Below, one piece after another: positions 16,691 to 25,323 of a stretch of DNA of 35,759 nt. The DNA is from Verrucomicrobiota bacterium. Lineage in GTDB: Bacteria > Bacteroidota > Bacteroidia > Chitinophagales > UBA8649. The notes under the pieces were generated by a model, which was not told the DNA's origin, made no database searches, and saw only the letters and a program-made list of their open reading frames with translations. The DNA lies in NCBI GenBank assembly GCA_017853115.1, contig JAFMKE010000008.1:1-35759 (forward strand), in the 5' to 3' direction. How positions within the stretch are numbered: the first letter of the stretch is position 1; each line of letters begins with the position of its first letter. The position numbers were made by a program, and so were the translations under genes.

Positions 16691-16749
16691 TACCCTTCCT
16701 ACTTTTCTTTAAATTTCCTTTGGCTGATTAACTCACCACAAAGATTGCC

Positions 16750-16757
16750 TACCTTTG
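16750..16757 (+). promoter_or_regulatory. Bacteroidota -7 promoter box (TACCTTTG)
   Basis: TACCTTTG matches TAnnTTTG fully, 31 bases before the ATG of the FAD protein gene. A TTTG at 16719-16722 is 27 bases upstream, somewhat far for a -33 element. Confidence 0.45.
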
Positions 16758-16788
16758 TATCTATTTAGGATAAATACCTAACACTGAA

Positions 16789-18357
16789 ATGTCAACTATA
16801 CTCCAGTTAAAGCTTACTCCAAAAGAAGCAAGCGAAGCAACTAGCATCCGAGAGGCGGTTGCTCAAATACTCCAGCTACCTGTCAATTCCATTGCCCATA
16901 TTGAGTTGTTGCGTAAGTCAATGGATGCCCGTGGAAGAAACATTATCATCAATCTAAAGGTAGAAGTCTTTTTGGAAGGTGAAGAGATAAAGCGGAACAC
17001 GGATTTATTCAAGCTACAAAAACAACACGAAAGCACCTGCCACATCATTGGCCTTGGACCTGCAGGAATTTATGCCGCCTTCCAATGCCTGGAGCAAGGA
17101 ATTAAGCCTATTATTTTCGAGAGAGGGAAACCAGTAAACGAGCGCATTCACGATATCGCAGCTATCAATAAGCAACGATTGATTCATCCTGAAAGCAATT
17201 ATTGCTATGGCGAAGGTGGTGCAGGAACCTACAGCGATGGAAAACTCTACACACGCAGTACCAAGCGCGGCAATGTTAAGAAAGTACTGGATACTTTTGT
17301 GCAACACGGAGCCGATGAAAAAATAGCCTATGAAGCCCAACCGCATATTGGAACAAACAAGCTACCTAAAATCATCGCGCGCATGCGTCAAACCATATTG
17401 GACCACGGTGGTGAGATTTACTTCGGAAAAAAGCTCAGTGATATTATTGTAAAAGATGGACAAATTAAAACACTTGTTTGTGAGGATGGATCGGAACACC
17501 CGTGCGAACAAGTGATTTTAGCTACAGGCCATAGTGCAAGAGATATCTTTTACCTACTTCAAAAACGAGATATTCTTATTGAAGCTAAACCCTTTGCTTT
17601 AGGTGTTCGCATTGAGCATAGTCAGGAGCTTATCGATTCCATTCAATACAATAAACCTGAACGTGGAAAATACCTACCTCCCGCCTCATATAAATTAGTT
17701 ACGCAAGCATGCGGACGTGGGGTATTTTCCTTTTGTATGTGTCCTGGCGGAGTGATAGCTTCAGCGAGCACAGGACAAAATGAAACCGTGGTGAATGGAT
17801 GGAGTTCAAGCGCTCGAAATGGGCCGTATTCCAACAGTGGCTTAGTAGTTGAGGTAAAGCCGCAAAACTGGCAAACCTATGCATCAGCTGGATCTTTAGC
17901 AGCTTTAAAATTTCAAGAGGAAATCGAAAAGCGTGCATTTAATGCTACAGGCAGCATAGAAGCACCCGCCCAGCGAGTAGAAGATTTTATACAAAATAGG
18001 GTATCCTCTACCCTGCCGAGAACTTCTTATCAACCCGGAATCACAAGTCGCGATTTAAGTGAAATTTTGCCTTCCTTTATTACTGAAAGCATGCGAGATG
18101 GCTTAGTGGAATTTGGACGGAAAATGAAAGGATACCGAACAAATAACGCCATATTGGTGGGGGTTGAAAGTCGCACAAGTAGCCCTGTGCGCATCCCGCG
18201 CGATAAAGAAACGCTCCAACATCCTCAAATTTCGAATTTATATCCCTGCGGTGAAGGAGCGGGATATGCTGGAGGGATAGTTAGCGCAGCCATCGATGGC
18301 ATGCGATGCGCTGAGGCATTACAAATTCGTTCATCTGAGAAATCAACGCAAGCATGA
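16789..18357 (+). CDS. FAD-dependent dehydrogenase, COG2509-like
   Basis: The 522-residue protein has a small N-terminal alpha/beta domain (about 1-75, with KSMDARGRNIIINLKVEV) and then a FAD-binding Rossmann fold: CHIIGLGPAGIYAAF (84-97, GxGxxG) with ERG (111-113) at the end of the second strand. GEGGAGTYSDGKLYTRS and the C-terminal YPCGEGAGYAGGIVSAAIDG are hallmarks of the uncharacterised FAD-dependent dehydrogenase family COG2509. It has no signal peptide, so it is cytoplasmic. The substrate is unknown. The stop overlaps the helicase start by four bases (ATGA), so the two are translationally coupled. Confidence 0.85.
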   Translation: MSTILQLKLTPKEASEATSIREAVAQILQLPVNSIAHIELLRKSMDARGRNIIINLKVEVFLEGEEIKRNTDLFKLQKQHESTCHIIGLGPAGIYAAFQCLEQGIKPIIFERGKPVNERIHDIAAINKQRLIHPESNYCYGEGGAGTYSDGKLYTRSTKRGNVKKVLDTFVQHGADEKIAYEAQPHIGTNKLPKIIARMRQTILDHGGEIYFGKKLSDIIVKDGQIKTLVCEDGSEHPCEQVILATGHSARDIFYLLQKRDILIEAKPFALGVRIEHSQELIDSIQYNKPERGKYLPPASYKLVTQACGRGVFSFCMCPGGVIASASTGQNETVVNGWSSSARNGPYSNSGLVVEVKPQNWQTYASAGSLAALKFQEEIEKRAFNATGSIEAPAQRVEDFIQNRVSSTLPRTSYQPGITSRDLSEILPSFITESMRDGLVEFGRKMKGYRTNNAILVGVESRTSSPVRIPRDKETLQHPQISNLYPCGEGAGYAGGIVSAAIDGMRCAEALQIRSSEKSTQA

Positions 18358-19673
18358 GTCACACCAAATTAGACATCCCAAGCATACTCAACAACCTAGG
18401 TTTTAAAGGAATCAAACCTTTGCAAGAGGAGCTCTTACAAATAAGTGAAAAATATAGCAATACTTTATTGCTCGCTCCAACAGGCAGTGGGAAAACCTTA
18501 GCATTTTTATTGCCCGTGCTACGCAATCTACAAAAAGATATCGACGAAGTGCAATCCTTGATTTTAGCACCCACGCGGGAATTGGCGCTGCAAATTGAAA
18601 AGGTCTTTCGAGCTATGAAAACTGGACATAAAGTATTAAGCTGTTATGGTGGTCATTCATTCAGTAGAGAAAGAGAGCGTTTAAAACATCCACCCGCTGT
18701 TTTGGTAGCCACGCCAGGAAGATTACTTGATCACTTGCAACGAAAAACTTTTCAGTCGCGGTTTATAAAAACCCTGGTTCTGGACGAATATGACAAATCC
18801 TTGGAGATGGGATTTAGTAAGGAAATGCAAAGCATCTTTCGATTACTTCCGCAAAAAAGGCAGCATATCCTAACTTCAGCTACACGCATGGATAGCTTTC
18901 CCGACTTTATTCAATTAGATAAGCTAAAAACTATAGATTATTTAAATGAAAATCTTCAACCGAATTTAAGCTTCTATTTCGTCGAATCACCTTGGCAAGA
19001 CAAGTTAGCTAAGCTGGCTTCTCTACTCCGAAATTTTGATCGAGAATCCAGCGTTGTATTCTGCAACTTTAAGAAAGACATTGACACCATTAGTGATTTT
19101 CTTTACCACGAAGAGATACCCCACAGCTTGTTCTTTGGGGACCTGGACCAACAAGACAGAGAAAAGTCCTTGTTGAAATTTCGAAACGGGAGCAATTACG
19201 TGCTTTTGGCTACCGATTTGGCCGCACGCGGATTAGACATTCCTGAGATTAAAAACATTATACATTTTCAAATTCCCAGTAAAGAAGATGTGTTTACCCA
19301 TCGTAACGGACGAACAGCCCGAATGAACAAGAATGGCAAAGTATTTTTAATGCTAACGGAAGGCAAAGCATTACCCGATTATCTGCATGAAAAAATTATT
19401 GCATTCACTCCGGAAGTATCGGAATCCAATATACAAGCACCTACCTTCAGCACCTTATACATAAGTGCCGGGCGCCAGCAAAAAGTCTCTAAGGGCGATG
19501 TACTTGGGTTTGTATGTAAGATAGGCGAACTCGATATGAAGCATGTCGGTTTGATAGAGATTAAAGACACATCAAGCTATGTAGCCGTGCATACGCCATT
19601 GGCAGAACATGTGATTACAAAATGTGACGGACAACGACTAAAAAAAGGAAAGGTGCGAGTTGATTTTGCGTAA
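18354..19673 (+). CDS. DbpA-like DEAD-box RNA helicase
   Basis: The 439-residue protein has both RecA-like helicase domains and a C-terminal RNA-binding domain. Motifs: I APTGSGKT (41-48), Ia PTRELALQ, Ib TPGRLLDHL, II DEYD (144-147, Tyr for Ala), III SAT (175-177), V ATDLAARGLDIPE, VI HRNGRTAR (Asn for Ile and Ala for Gly relative to HRIGRTGR). The tail from about residue 365 (STLYISAGRQQKVSKGDVLG; HVGLIEIKDTSSYVAV) is the DbpA RNA-binding domain that recognises hairpin 92 of 23S rRNA. A role in 50S ribosome assembly is therefore likely. The motif II change keeps Asp-Glu and the final Asp, so ATPase activity should be possible. Confidence 0.87.
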   Translation: MSHTKLDIPSILNNLGFKGIKPLQEELLQISEKYSNTLLLAPTGSGKTLAFLLPVLRNLQKDIDEVQSLILAPTRELALQIEKVFRAMKTGHKVLSCYGGHSFSRERERLKHPPAVLVATPGRLLDHLQRKTFQSRFIKTLVLDEYDKSLEMGFSKEMQSIFRLLPQKRQHILTSATRMDSFPDFIQLDKLKTIDYLNENLQPNLSFYFVESPWQDKLAKLASLLRNFDRESSVVFCNFKKDIDTISDFLYHEEIPHSLFFGDLDQQDREKSLLKFRNGSNYVLLATDLAARGLDIPEIKNIIHFQIPSKEDVFTHRNGRTARMNKNGKVFLMLTEGKALPDYLHEKIIAFTPEVSESNIQAPTFSTLYISAGRQQKVSKGDVLGFVCKIGELDMKHVGLIEIKDTSSYVAVHTPLAEHVITKCDGQRLKKGKVRVDFA

Positions 19674-19802
19674 GTAGAGAGCTTGGAAATTCATAAAAAT
19701 AAGATGAACCTATCATAACTCCCTACATGAAAGATTCCTAATGTATCCTCGGAATGTCGGAATTCTCAGGAATAACAATTGATAAGAGCTCCAAGGAAAT
19801 AC

Positions 19803-21023
19803 TTACTTTTTATTCTTCTCCTCTATCCACTTTCCCATATACTTCGTACTCTGCATTTGATGATACTGCATAACCTGGCCAATGAAATACTTCTGACGGT
19901 GCACGGCTATATTGCTTTTCAATTGCGAAATACGCGCGTGTAGGTGCTGAAAATATGGCGCTTTAGCAAATCGTTTGTTTAAAATTGTCTCGCATCTTTG
20001 AGATAAGCTTTCATGCAAATCCTTCGCCGTATATAAGCTGATAGCTGCGTCCACAAAAGCATCTTGATCATCCGTAACAATTCCAGGCACCGGCATATCA
20101 CCGTACAGGCCTTCTGCCCCGATTGAGGAAGTAACAACCGGTAATGCATTTCGCATGGCATCAAAGAGTTTGCCTTTGAGACCTGCCCCAAATCGAAGAG
20201 GTGCGAGCATAACCCGGGCTTCGCGCATCATAGCATCCGCATCTTCTACCCAGCCATCGATAAAAAATCCTTCTTGGGGTTTATGGTACTCTTGGATAAA
20301 TTGCGGAGTATACGCACCATAAAGATGCAATTCCGCTTCAGGCAGAGCTCGACGGATTTTGGGCCAAATTTCCATCTTGAGTTGCTTCACTGCATCGAGA
20401 TTTGGTGGATGATTAAAATTACCAATGCTTACAAAATGATGGCGCTCAGCGCAAGGTGAAATTTTAGCTTTGAGATCATTGTACAGTAAGGGAAAATAAC
20501 ACAAAAGGCCTGAAGGAATTTTGAACTTACTTTCTAAAATATCCATTTCCACTTCCGAGATCACCAAGCTTAAATCACAGCGCAGAATACTGGCTATTTC
20601 TCGTTTAGCATCATCCGTGAATAGGAAGTTATCATTAAATTCTTCGCAATCTCTTACCGCCTGTTCCCTTCCGCGCCGGAGGCAATGCAAATCCTCCATG
20701 TCCAATATTTTTATGGCATGAGGGACTTGCTCACTTACTCTCCACCCAAATTGTTCCTCTGTTATGAACCGATCAAACAAAACTAGCGTGGGATTGAGCT
20801 TCAAAAGATATTCATCAAAACTACTATCATTGAGTTGAACCAATTGGGCATCCACTCCCACAGTCATTAAATCCATAGCATGCTCGCCCATGGCACTTGC
20901 ACTGCACAAGGAGATGCTATAATCCATCGCTTGAAAGCATTGGATAATATCCAGCATATGGCTACCTGCAGCTGTTGTGCTGGGTTCAGGAAAGTGTCGC
21001 CCGATGATGAGGAGTTTTTTCAT
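19803..21023 (-). CDS. Glycosyltransferase, GT-B fold (GT1/GT4-like)
   Basis: I take the ATG at 21023 (406 residues, MKKLLIIGRHFPEPSTTAAG). The ORF track begins at a GTG two codons upstream. Residues 1-180 form the acceptor domain (HMLDIIQCFQAMDYSISLCS). The C-terminal domain has HFVSIGNFNHPPNLDAV and ARVMLAPLRFGAGLKGKLFD, then AMRNALPVVTSSIGAEGL, which are typical of the donor-binding half of a group-1 glycosyltransferase. The C terminus is basic (KWIEEKNKK). Substrates are unknown. It is convergent with the helicase and divergent from the esterase, and a -7 box lies directly before the start. Confidence 0.8.
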   Translation of the reverse strand: MKKLLIIGRHFPEPSTTAAGSHMLDIIQCFQAMDYSISLCSASAMGEHAMDLMTVGVDAQLVQLNDSSFDEYLLKLNPTLVLFDRFITEEQFGWRVSEQVPHAIKILDMEDLHCLRRGREQAVRDCEEFNDNFLFTDDAKREIASILRCDLSLVISEVEMDILESKFKIPSGLLCYFPLLYNDLKAKISPCAERHHFVSIGNFNHPPNLDAVKQLKMEIWPKIRRALPEAELHLYGAYTPQFIQEYHKPQEGFFIDGWVEDADAMMREARVMLAPLRFGAGLKGKLFDAMRNALPVVTSSIGAEGLYGDMPVPGIVTDDQDAFVDAAISLYTAKDLHESLSQRCETILNKRFAKAPYFQHLHARISQLKSNIAVHRQKYFIGQVMQYHQMQSTKYMGKWIEEKNKK

Positions 21024-21031
21024 TTGCACGA

Positions 21032-21039
21032 CAAAGTTA
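21032..21039 (-). promoter_or_regulatory. Bacteroidota -7 promoter box (TAACTTTG) close to the start codon
   Basis: The minus strand reads TAACTTTG, a full match to TAnnTTTG, ending nine bases before the ATG at 21023. A TTTG lies 16 bases further upstream (21056-21059). If used, transcription would begin almost at the start codon, leaving little or no leader. Confidence 0.45.
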
Positions 21040-21186
21040 AGGGATTCGAGGATGGCAAAAGAGAATGTAGGTGATATTGCTTATGTTTGTGAATGTAAAA
21101 CAATAGTCATTATAATGCATACCTATATATAGATATGCAATGTTTTTGAGCAAATTACACACTTAAAAAGCAAAAAAGACTTTACA

Positions 21187-22062
21187 ATGAAAAAATCACT
21201 TTTGTTCTTCGTCATTCTTTTTATCATCGTAAGTAGTTGCAAAAAAGACAATAAAAATAATTTAGAGAGTTGCTTTTCAAACTCGAATGCGCAAGCTTTG
21301 GTGCATGACGGACAAAATAGAGAGTATATCTTGTACTTACCTAACTCATATAATGGGTCATCTGCAGTTCCATTAATGTTAAATTTTCATGGATTTGGTG
21401 GCAGCGCAAGTGATTTTTTGCAAGAAGCAGATATGCGACAACTGGCTGAATCAGACACCTTCATTTTGGTCTATCCTCAAGGGAGTTGTTCAGAAGGCTA
21501 TTCTTACTGGAATGCATGCCCAAATGGTAATGATAACAAAAGTGATACAGATGATTTCGGTTTTGTTGAATCATTAATTAACGTTGTTTCATCACAATAT
21601 AACATTGACGCAGAAAGAGTTTATGCTGTTGGATACTCAAATGGTGGTATGATGGCATATGGACTTGCAAACTATAAAAGTGATTTAATTGCTGCAATAG
21701 GGTCCGTGTCAGGCGCTATGTTGGACTGTATTGGACCTACCAGTCATCCAATGCCGGTCATACATCTTCATGGAACTTCTGATGGTGTTCTCCCCTATAG
21801 TGGGAGTAGTGAATGGAACTCTACCCAAAGTACCTTGGACCATTGGATAAATTTCAATAATACAGTTTTAAGTCCAAGCGTAATAAGTGAAAACAATATT
21901 GAGCATTATGTTTATGATCAGGGAGACAACTCAGTTTCTGTGGAACATTACAAATATATCGGAGGAGATCACGTTTGGTTTAAATCAAGTTTTCAAGGTC
22001 AAAATGCCTCTGAATTGGTTTGGAGTTTTGTATCTCGATATGACATCAATGGATTAAGATAA
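21187..22062 (+). CDS. Lipoprotein esterase of the PHB depolymerase/LpqC family
   Basis: The 291-residue protein starts with a lipoprotein signal peptide (lipobox VSSC, Cys18, then KKDNKNN). The alpha/beta hydrolase body has VPLMLNFHGFGGSASDF (oxyanion region), VYAVGYSNGGMMAYGLA with nucleophile Ser151 in GYSNG, HLHGTSDGVLPYSG with Asp199, and GGDHVW with His262. This is the esterase/PHB-depolymerase (LpqC-like) family. Many members cleave acetyl or feruloyl esters from plant polysaccharides, and others degrade polyesters. It is anchored in the envelope. The gene stands alone between two intergenic gaps of 150-200 bases. An upstream 6-bp inverted repeat (TGCATA/TATGCA, 21116-21139) might be an operator. 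Confidence 0.85.
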   Translation: MKKSLLFFVILFIIVSSCKKDNKNNLESCFSNSNAQALVHDGQNREYILYLPNSYNGSSAVPLMLNFHGFGGSASDFLQEADMRQLAESDTFILVYPQGSCSEGYSYWNACPNGNDNKSDTDDFGFVESLINVVSSQYNIDAERVYAVGYSNGGMMAYGLANYKSDLIAAIGSVSGAMLDCIGPTSHPMPVIHLHGTSDGVLPYSGSSEWNSTQSTLDHWINFNNTVLSPSVISENNIEHYVYDQGDNSVSVEHYKYIGGDHVWFKSSFQGQNASELVWSFVSRYDINGLR

Positions 22063-22255
22063 AGGATAAAGCACATAACATTAGATGAAAGATATCACAT
22101 CAAACAAATTTTATCATGGGCGTACAGCGAAGTGCATCTCACAGATATAGACTCTCCATATCTTGACATTTTTAAGACAAAACGCCCAAGCTTGCTCGAA
22201 AATAGTTTGCGCAAAAACAAGTAACTTGCATCGCAATATTTAATTTGTTAACAAA

Positions 22256-23131
22256 ATGGCAAAGAAGGTAATTTTATGGGTACTGGCAGTGCTTCTCGCA
22301 GTATCTGCTATGATTTATCAACGAAGTACGGGGCCAACCTACGAATACAAGGGCTACCTGGAAAATAATGGTGAAAAGCTTAGGTACGAACTCATCCGAA
22401 CGCATGAAACCACCGCTGGGGCAAAAGTAGAAATGCCAATCGTTGAAGGCGCTGATTACCAAGCTACCCTAAACTTTAAGCGTTATCAAACACAGGATTC
22501 CATTACCGCCATAGATTTTCAACTGGAAGAAGACGGTCGTTTTCTTGCACAACTTCCCGTTCAACCCGCTGCAGGTAAAATGGAATACTTCGTGAGTGGT
22601 TCTATCAATGGTAAAATCTTTAGAATCCCTGAGAAAGAAGAAGACCAAATCATCTTGCGATACAAAGACCCAGTTTCTGACTTCATTCTTATTCCGCATG
22701 TGACTATGATGATTATCGTTATACTCTTCGGCATTCGTGCTGGATTAGGAGCAGTTTTCAATGATAGCACCTTCCGTAAATGGGCCATCGTAGCATTTGG
22801 GGCTATGACCTTGGGCGGCATGATTCTAGGACCTCTGGTACAAAAAAGTGCTTTTGGTGAATACTGGACTGGCTTTCCTTATGGAGGTGACTTCACCGAC
22901 AATAAAATGCTCATTATGTGGCTCGCGTGGGCACTAGCCTTGGCTGTTATTGGCTTTAAACCGAAAAAGAAAGAAAATGTGAGTCGAATAGCTGTTACCT
23001 TGGCTGCAGTTGTGATGACCATTGTTTATCTCATCCCACACAGCATGGGGGGATCTACCCTAGATTATGAGCAAGTAGATAAAGGTATTGACCCTAAAGA
23101 GGCGATAAAAACCGGCGCGGAGGACAAATAA
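22256..23131 (+). CDS. Membrane protein of unknown function with an N-terminal periplasmic domain
   Basis: I do not recognise a named family. The 291 residues comprise one N-terminal membrane helix (about 4-20), a soluble beta-rich region (about 25-135, with KMEYFVSGSINGKIFRIPE like an Ig-type strand pattern) and then four or so membrane helices (about 140-270). Two conserved-looking proline-histidine turns sit at membrane ends (LIPHVTM and LIPHSMGG), and GGDFTDNKMLIMWLAW sits before another helix. The C terminus is charged and soluble. The downstream DUF2231-like membrane protein gene begins after 30 bases and is probably co-transcribed. The histidines suggest metal or haem binding, but this is only an inference. 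Confidence 0.6.
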   Translation: MAKKVILWVLAVLLAVSAMIYQRSTGPTYEYKGYLENNGEKLRYELIRTHETTAGAKVEMPIVEGADYQATLNFKRYQTQDSITAIDFQLEEDGRFLAQLPVQPAAGKMEYFVSGSINGKIFRIPEKEEDQIILRYKDPVSDFILIPHVTMMIIVILFGIRAGLGAVFNDSTFRKWAIVAFGAMTLGGMILGPLVQKSAFGEYWTGFPYGGDFTDNKMLIMWLAWALALAVIGFKPKKKENVSRIAVTLAAVVMTIVYLIPHSMGGSTLDYEQVDKGIDPKEAIKTGAEDK

Positions 23132-23161
23132 CACTGTCTTCTCATGTAAAACAAGCTCAAA

Positions 23162-23608
23162 ATGCTCGCTAACTGGATACATATTGTGATTGTTCACTTT
23201 GCGGTAATCGGAACCCCTTGGTTGTTGTATCGCGCAGTTAAGCAAAGAAATGACACCATGGACAATGAAACATGGAAGCTCAATTACAGCTTGCTGATTC
23301 TCTTTGGTATTACTGCTGGCATCGCCTATTTTACTGGACCTGAAGCTGCTGACTACCTCAAAGGATTTTTAGAGGGATATAATCAAAACTTAGTAGAGAA
23401 TCACGCGCTATGGGGACGCGTTGCTTTCGTCATTCAAGTCATTGCTGCTTTCCTTGGCATCATGGGCTGGGCAAGTATCCTTCAGGAAGAAAAACCAGAC
23501 AAACGAATCGCATGGCTTATCATAGCCTTGTTAGCTGTCAATATCCTAGTTATGCTTTACACGGCACATCTCGGCGGAGAAATTCGACGACCTGATCTAA
23601 GCTTTTAA
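23162..23608 (+). CDS. DUF2231-like small membrane protein with conserved histidines
   Basis: The 148-residue protein has four membrane helices. Histidines sit in helix positions: H7 and H12 (WIHIVIVHF), H81 (ENHALWGR) and H136 (YTAHLGGEIRRPDL). The VHF start, HxxxGR middle and TAHLGGEIR end match the DUF2231 family pattern. Members are often next to redox or cytochrome genes, and paired helix histidines resemble membrane haem-binding bundles, which is inference. The gene follows the 291-residue membrane protein by 30 bases. Confidence 0.65.
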   Translation: MLANWIHIVIVHFAVIGTPWLLYRAVKQRNDTMDNETWKLNYSLLILFGITAGIAYFTGPEAADYLKGFLEGYNQNLVENHALWGRVAFVIQVIAAFLGIMGWASILQEEKPDKRIAWLIIALLAVNILVMLYTAHLGGEIRRPDLSF

Positions 23609-23713
23609 CAGTTTTCAAACACGGAAGCACAATTCACTTCATTTTCAACATGAGTTTATAAGAAATATATCTTTCTAGTTTATGCTGATGTATTTTTACA
23701 CAAAATAAATGCC

Positions 23714-24637
23714 ATGAGTGTCACTTTAGCTTCTAGCGATTTCAATTTCCCGAACCAAGAAAATGTATACCACGGAAAAGTACGCGACGTTTACAGCCTG
23801 AAAGACAAACTAATTATGGTCGCTACCGACCGCATATCGGCTTTCGACCATATTTTACCGGAGGCCATTCCTTACAAGGGGCAAGTGCTCAACTTATTGG
23901 CAGCTCACTTCCTAGAAGCCACCAAAGACATTGTACCTAATTGGGTAGAGAGCATACCGCACCCTAACGTAACGGTTGGAAAAAAATGTGAGCCAATTCG
24001 CTTAGAAATGGTTATTCGCGGCTATCTGGCGGGTCATGCTGCCAGAACCTATAAAAGTGGCTTGAGAGAACTTTGTGGTGTAAGTCTGCCTGAAGGATTG
24101 AAAGAAAATGATAAACTACCCGAACCTATTATTACTCCAGCTACGAAAGCGGAAGAAGGGCACGATGAAGATATCAGTAAGGCAGATATTTTAGCCCGCG
24201 GAATCGTAAGCGAGAAAGTTTGGAATACACTTGAAAAATATACCCGCGCCTTGTTTGCTAAAGGAACAGAAATGGCTCGTGCGCGCGGTTTGATCTTGGT
24301 GGATACAAAATATGAATTCGGTATCTATCATGATGAAGTTATCTTGATTGATGAAATTCACACGCCAGATTCTTCGCGTTATTTTTATTTGGAGGGTTTT
24401 GATGAACGACAAGCCAAGGGTGAAGCACAGCAACACCTATCCAAAGAGTTTGTGCGAGAATGGTTGATGAGCAAAGGATTTCAAGGCAAAGATGGGCAGC
24501 AAATGCCTGAGATGGATGAGGCAATCGTTCAAACAATTAGTCAAAAGTATATTCATTTATATGAGCAAATTACGGGTAAGACCTTTACGCCTGAAGACGT
24601 ATCCACTATCGAGGCGAAAACCTTAGCCGTTATCTAA
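23714..24637 (+). CDS. purC: Phosphoribosylaminoimidazole-succinocarboxamide synthase (SAICAR synthase)
   Basis: The 307-residue enzyme joins CAIR and aspartate with ATP in de novo purine synthesis. Hallmarks are [20 protein letters not shown] and [19 protein letters not shown] near the start, then [15 protein letters not shown] and the [10 protein letters not shown] and [12 protein letters not shown] catalytic regions. At about 300 residues it is the longer, yeast-like type, also common in Bacteroidota, and not the 240-residue E. coli type. The next gene, for a 2OG oxygenase, begins two bases after the stop. Confidence 0.95.
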   Translation: MSVTLASSDFNFPNQENVYHGKVRDVYSLKDKLIMVATDRISAFDHILPEAIPYKGQVLNLLAAHFLEATKDIVPNWVESIPHPNVTVGKKCEPIRLEMVIRGYLAGHAARTYKSGLRELCGVSLPEGLKENDKLPEPIITPATKAEEGHDEDISKADILARGIVSEKVWNTLEKYTRALFAKGTEMARARGLILVDTKYEFGIYHDEVILIDEIHTPDSSRYFYLEGFDERQAKGEAQQHLSKEFVREWLMSKGFQGKDGQQMPEMDEAIVQTISQKYIHLYEQITGKTFTPEDVSTIEAKTLAVI

Positions 24638-24639
24638 AG

Positions 24640-25254
24640 ATGGGGCACATATTGACTGAGGCGCAACTCGATCATTTTGCGCACGAGGGCTTGTTGCTCA
24701 TTGATAATTTCTTGACCAACGAAACTGCCCAGCAGCTCCTTGAGGAAGCCAAATTCTGGCAAGCCGAAGAGGCATTCAAAAAGGCCGGTATCGGTCATTT
24801 AGATAAATTACATATTCAAGAAAATTATCGAGCCGATAAAATCAAGTGGATTAATAAGCAGGATTGTTTGCCAGCCACGAAAATCTACATGAATACCCTA
24901 GAAAAACTTATGCAAGAAACGAGCCGTGCGTTCTTTCTATCCCTCAAAGATTTCGAATCGATGTATGCTATCTATCCCAGAGCTTCGTTTTACAAAAAGC
25001 ATAAAGACCAGTTTGAGCACCAGGCCCACAGAATTATTTCTCTAGTCTTGTATCTAAACGAGGATTGGCAAGCAGACGATGGCGGACAGTTGGTGATTTA
25101 TAAGGAAGATGAAAAGACGATTATTGAACCGATATTTAATCGACTAGCTATCTTTAAAAGTGAGCTCTGGCATGAGGTACTCCCTTGTCAATCTGAACGA
25201 TTTAGTGTAACAAGTTGGTTTAAAGATCAGTTGAACGAAGTCAATTTTCTATGA
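24640..25254 (+). CDS. 2OG-Fe(II) oxygenase, prolyl-4-hydroxylase-like
   Basis: The 204-residue protein fits the soluble prolyl-hydroxylase/SM-20 group. The iron ligands are His121 and Asp123 (YKKHKDQFEHQ) and His178 (ELWHEVLP). Arg187 (ERFSVTSWF) is placed to bind 2-oxoglutarate. LVLYLNEDWQADDGGQLVIY is the conserved core strand pair. No signal peptide is present, so it is cytoplasmic. Homologues hydroxylate protein prolines, including elongation factor Tu in some bacteria and ribosomal protein S23 in eukaryotes. The substrate here is unknown. It directly follows purC, separated by two bases. Confidence 0.82.
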   Translation: MGHILTEAQLDHFAHEGLLLIDNFLTNETAQQLLEEAKFWQAEEAFKKAGIGHLDKLHIQENYRADKIKWINKQDCLPATKIYMNTLEKLMQETSRAFFLSLKDFESMYAIYPRASFYKKHKDQFEHQAHRIISLVLYLNEDWQADDGGQLVIYKEDEKTIIEPIFNRLAIFKSELWHEVLPCQSERFSVTSWFKDQLNEVNFL

Positions 25255-25323
25255 TAGTTTGATAATTTGTCAATTGACTAATGAGCTAAATAACTCATTG
25301 CCAAATCTCCGTACCTTTAGCCC

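Noticed and set aside
19674-19802. Imperfect repeat TCCTCGGAAT/ATTCTCAGGA between convergent genes
   Set aside because: Two mismatches in ten bases and no T run make it too weak to call a terminator.
25269-25299. Palindrome GTCAATTGAC and hairpin AATGAG/CTCATT before mnmD
   Set aside because: Short AT-rich repeats like these are expected by chance. There is no regulator or second copy to support an operator.
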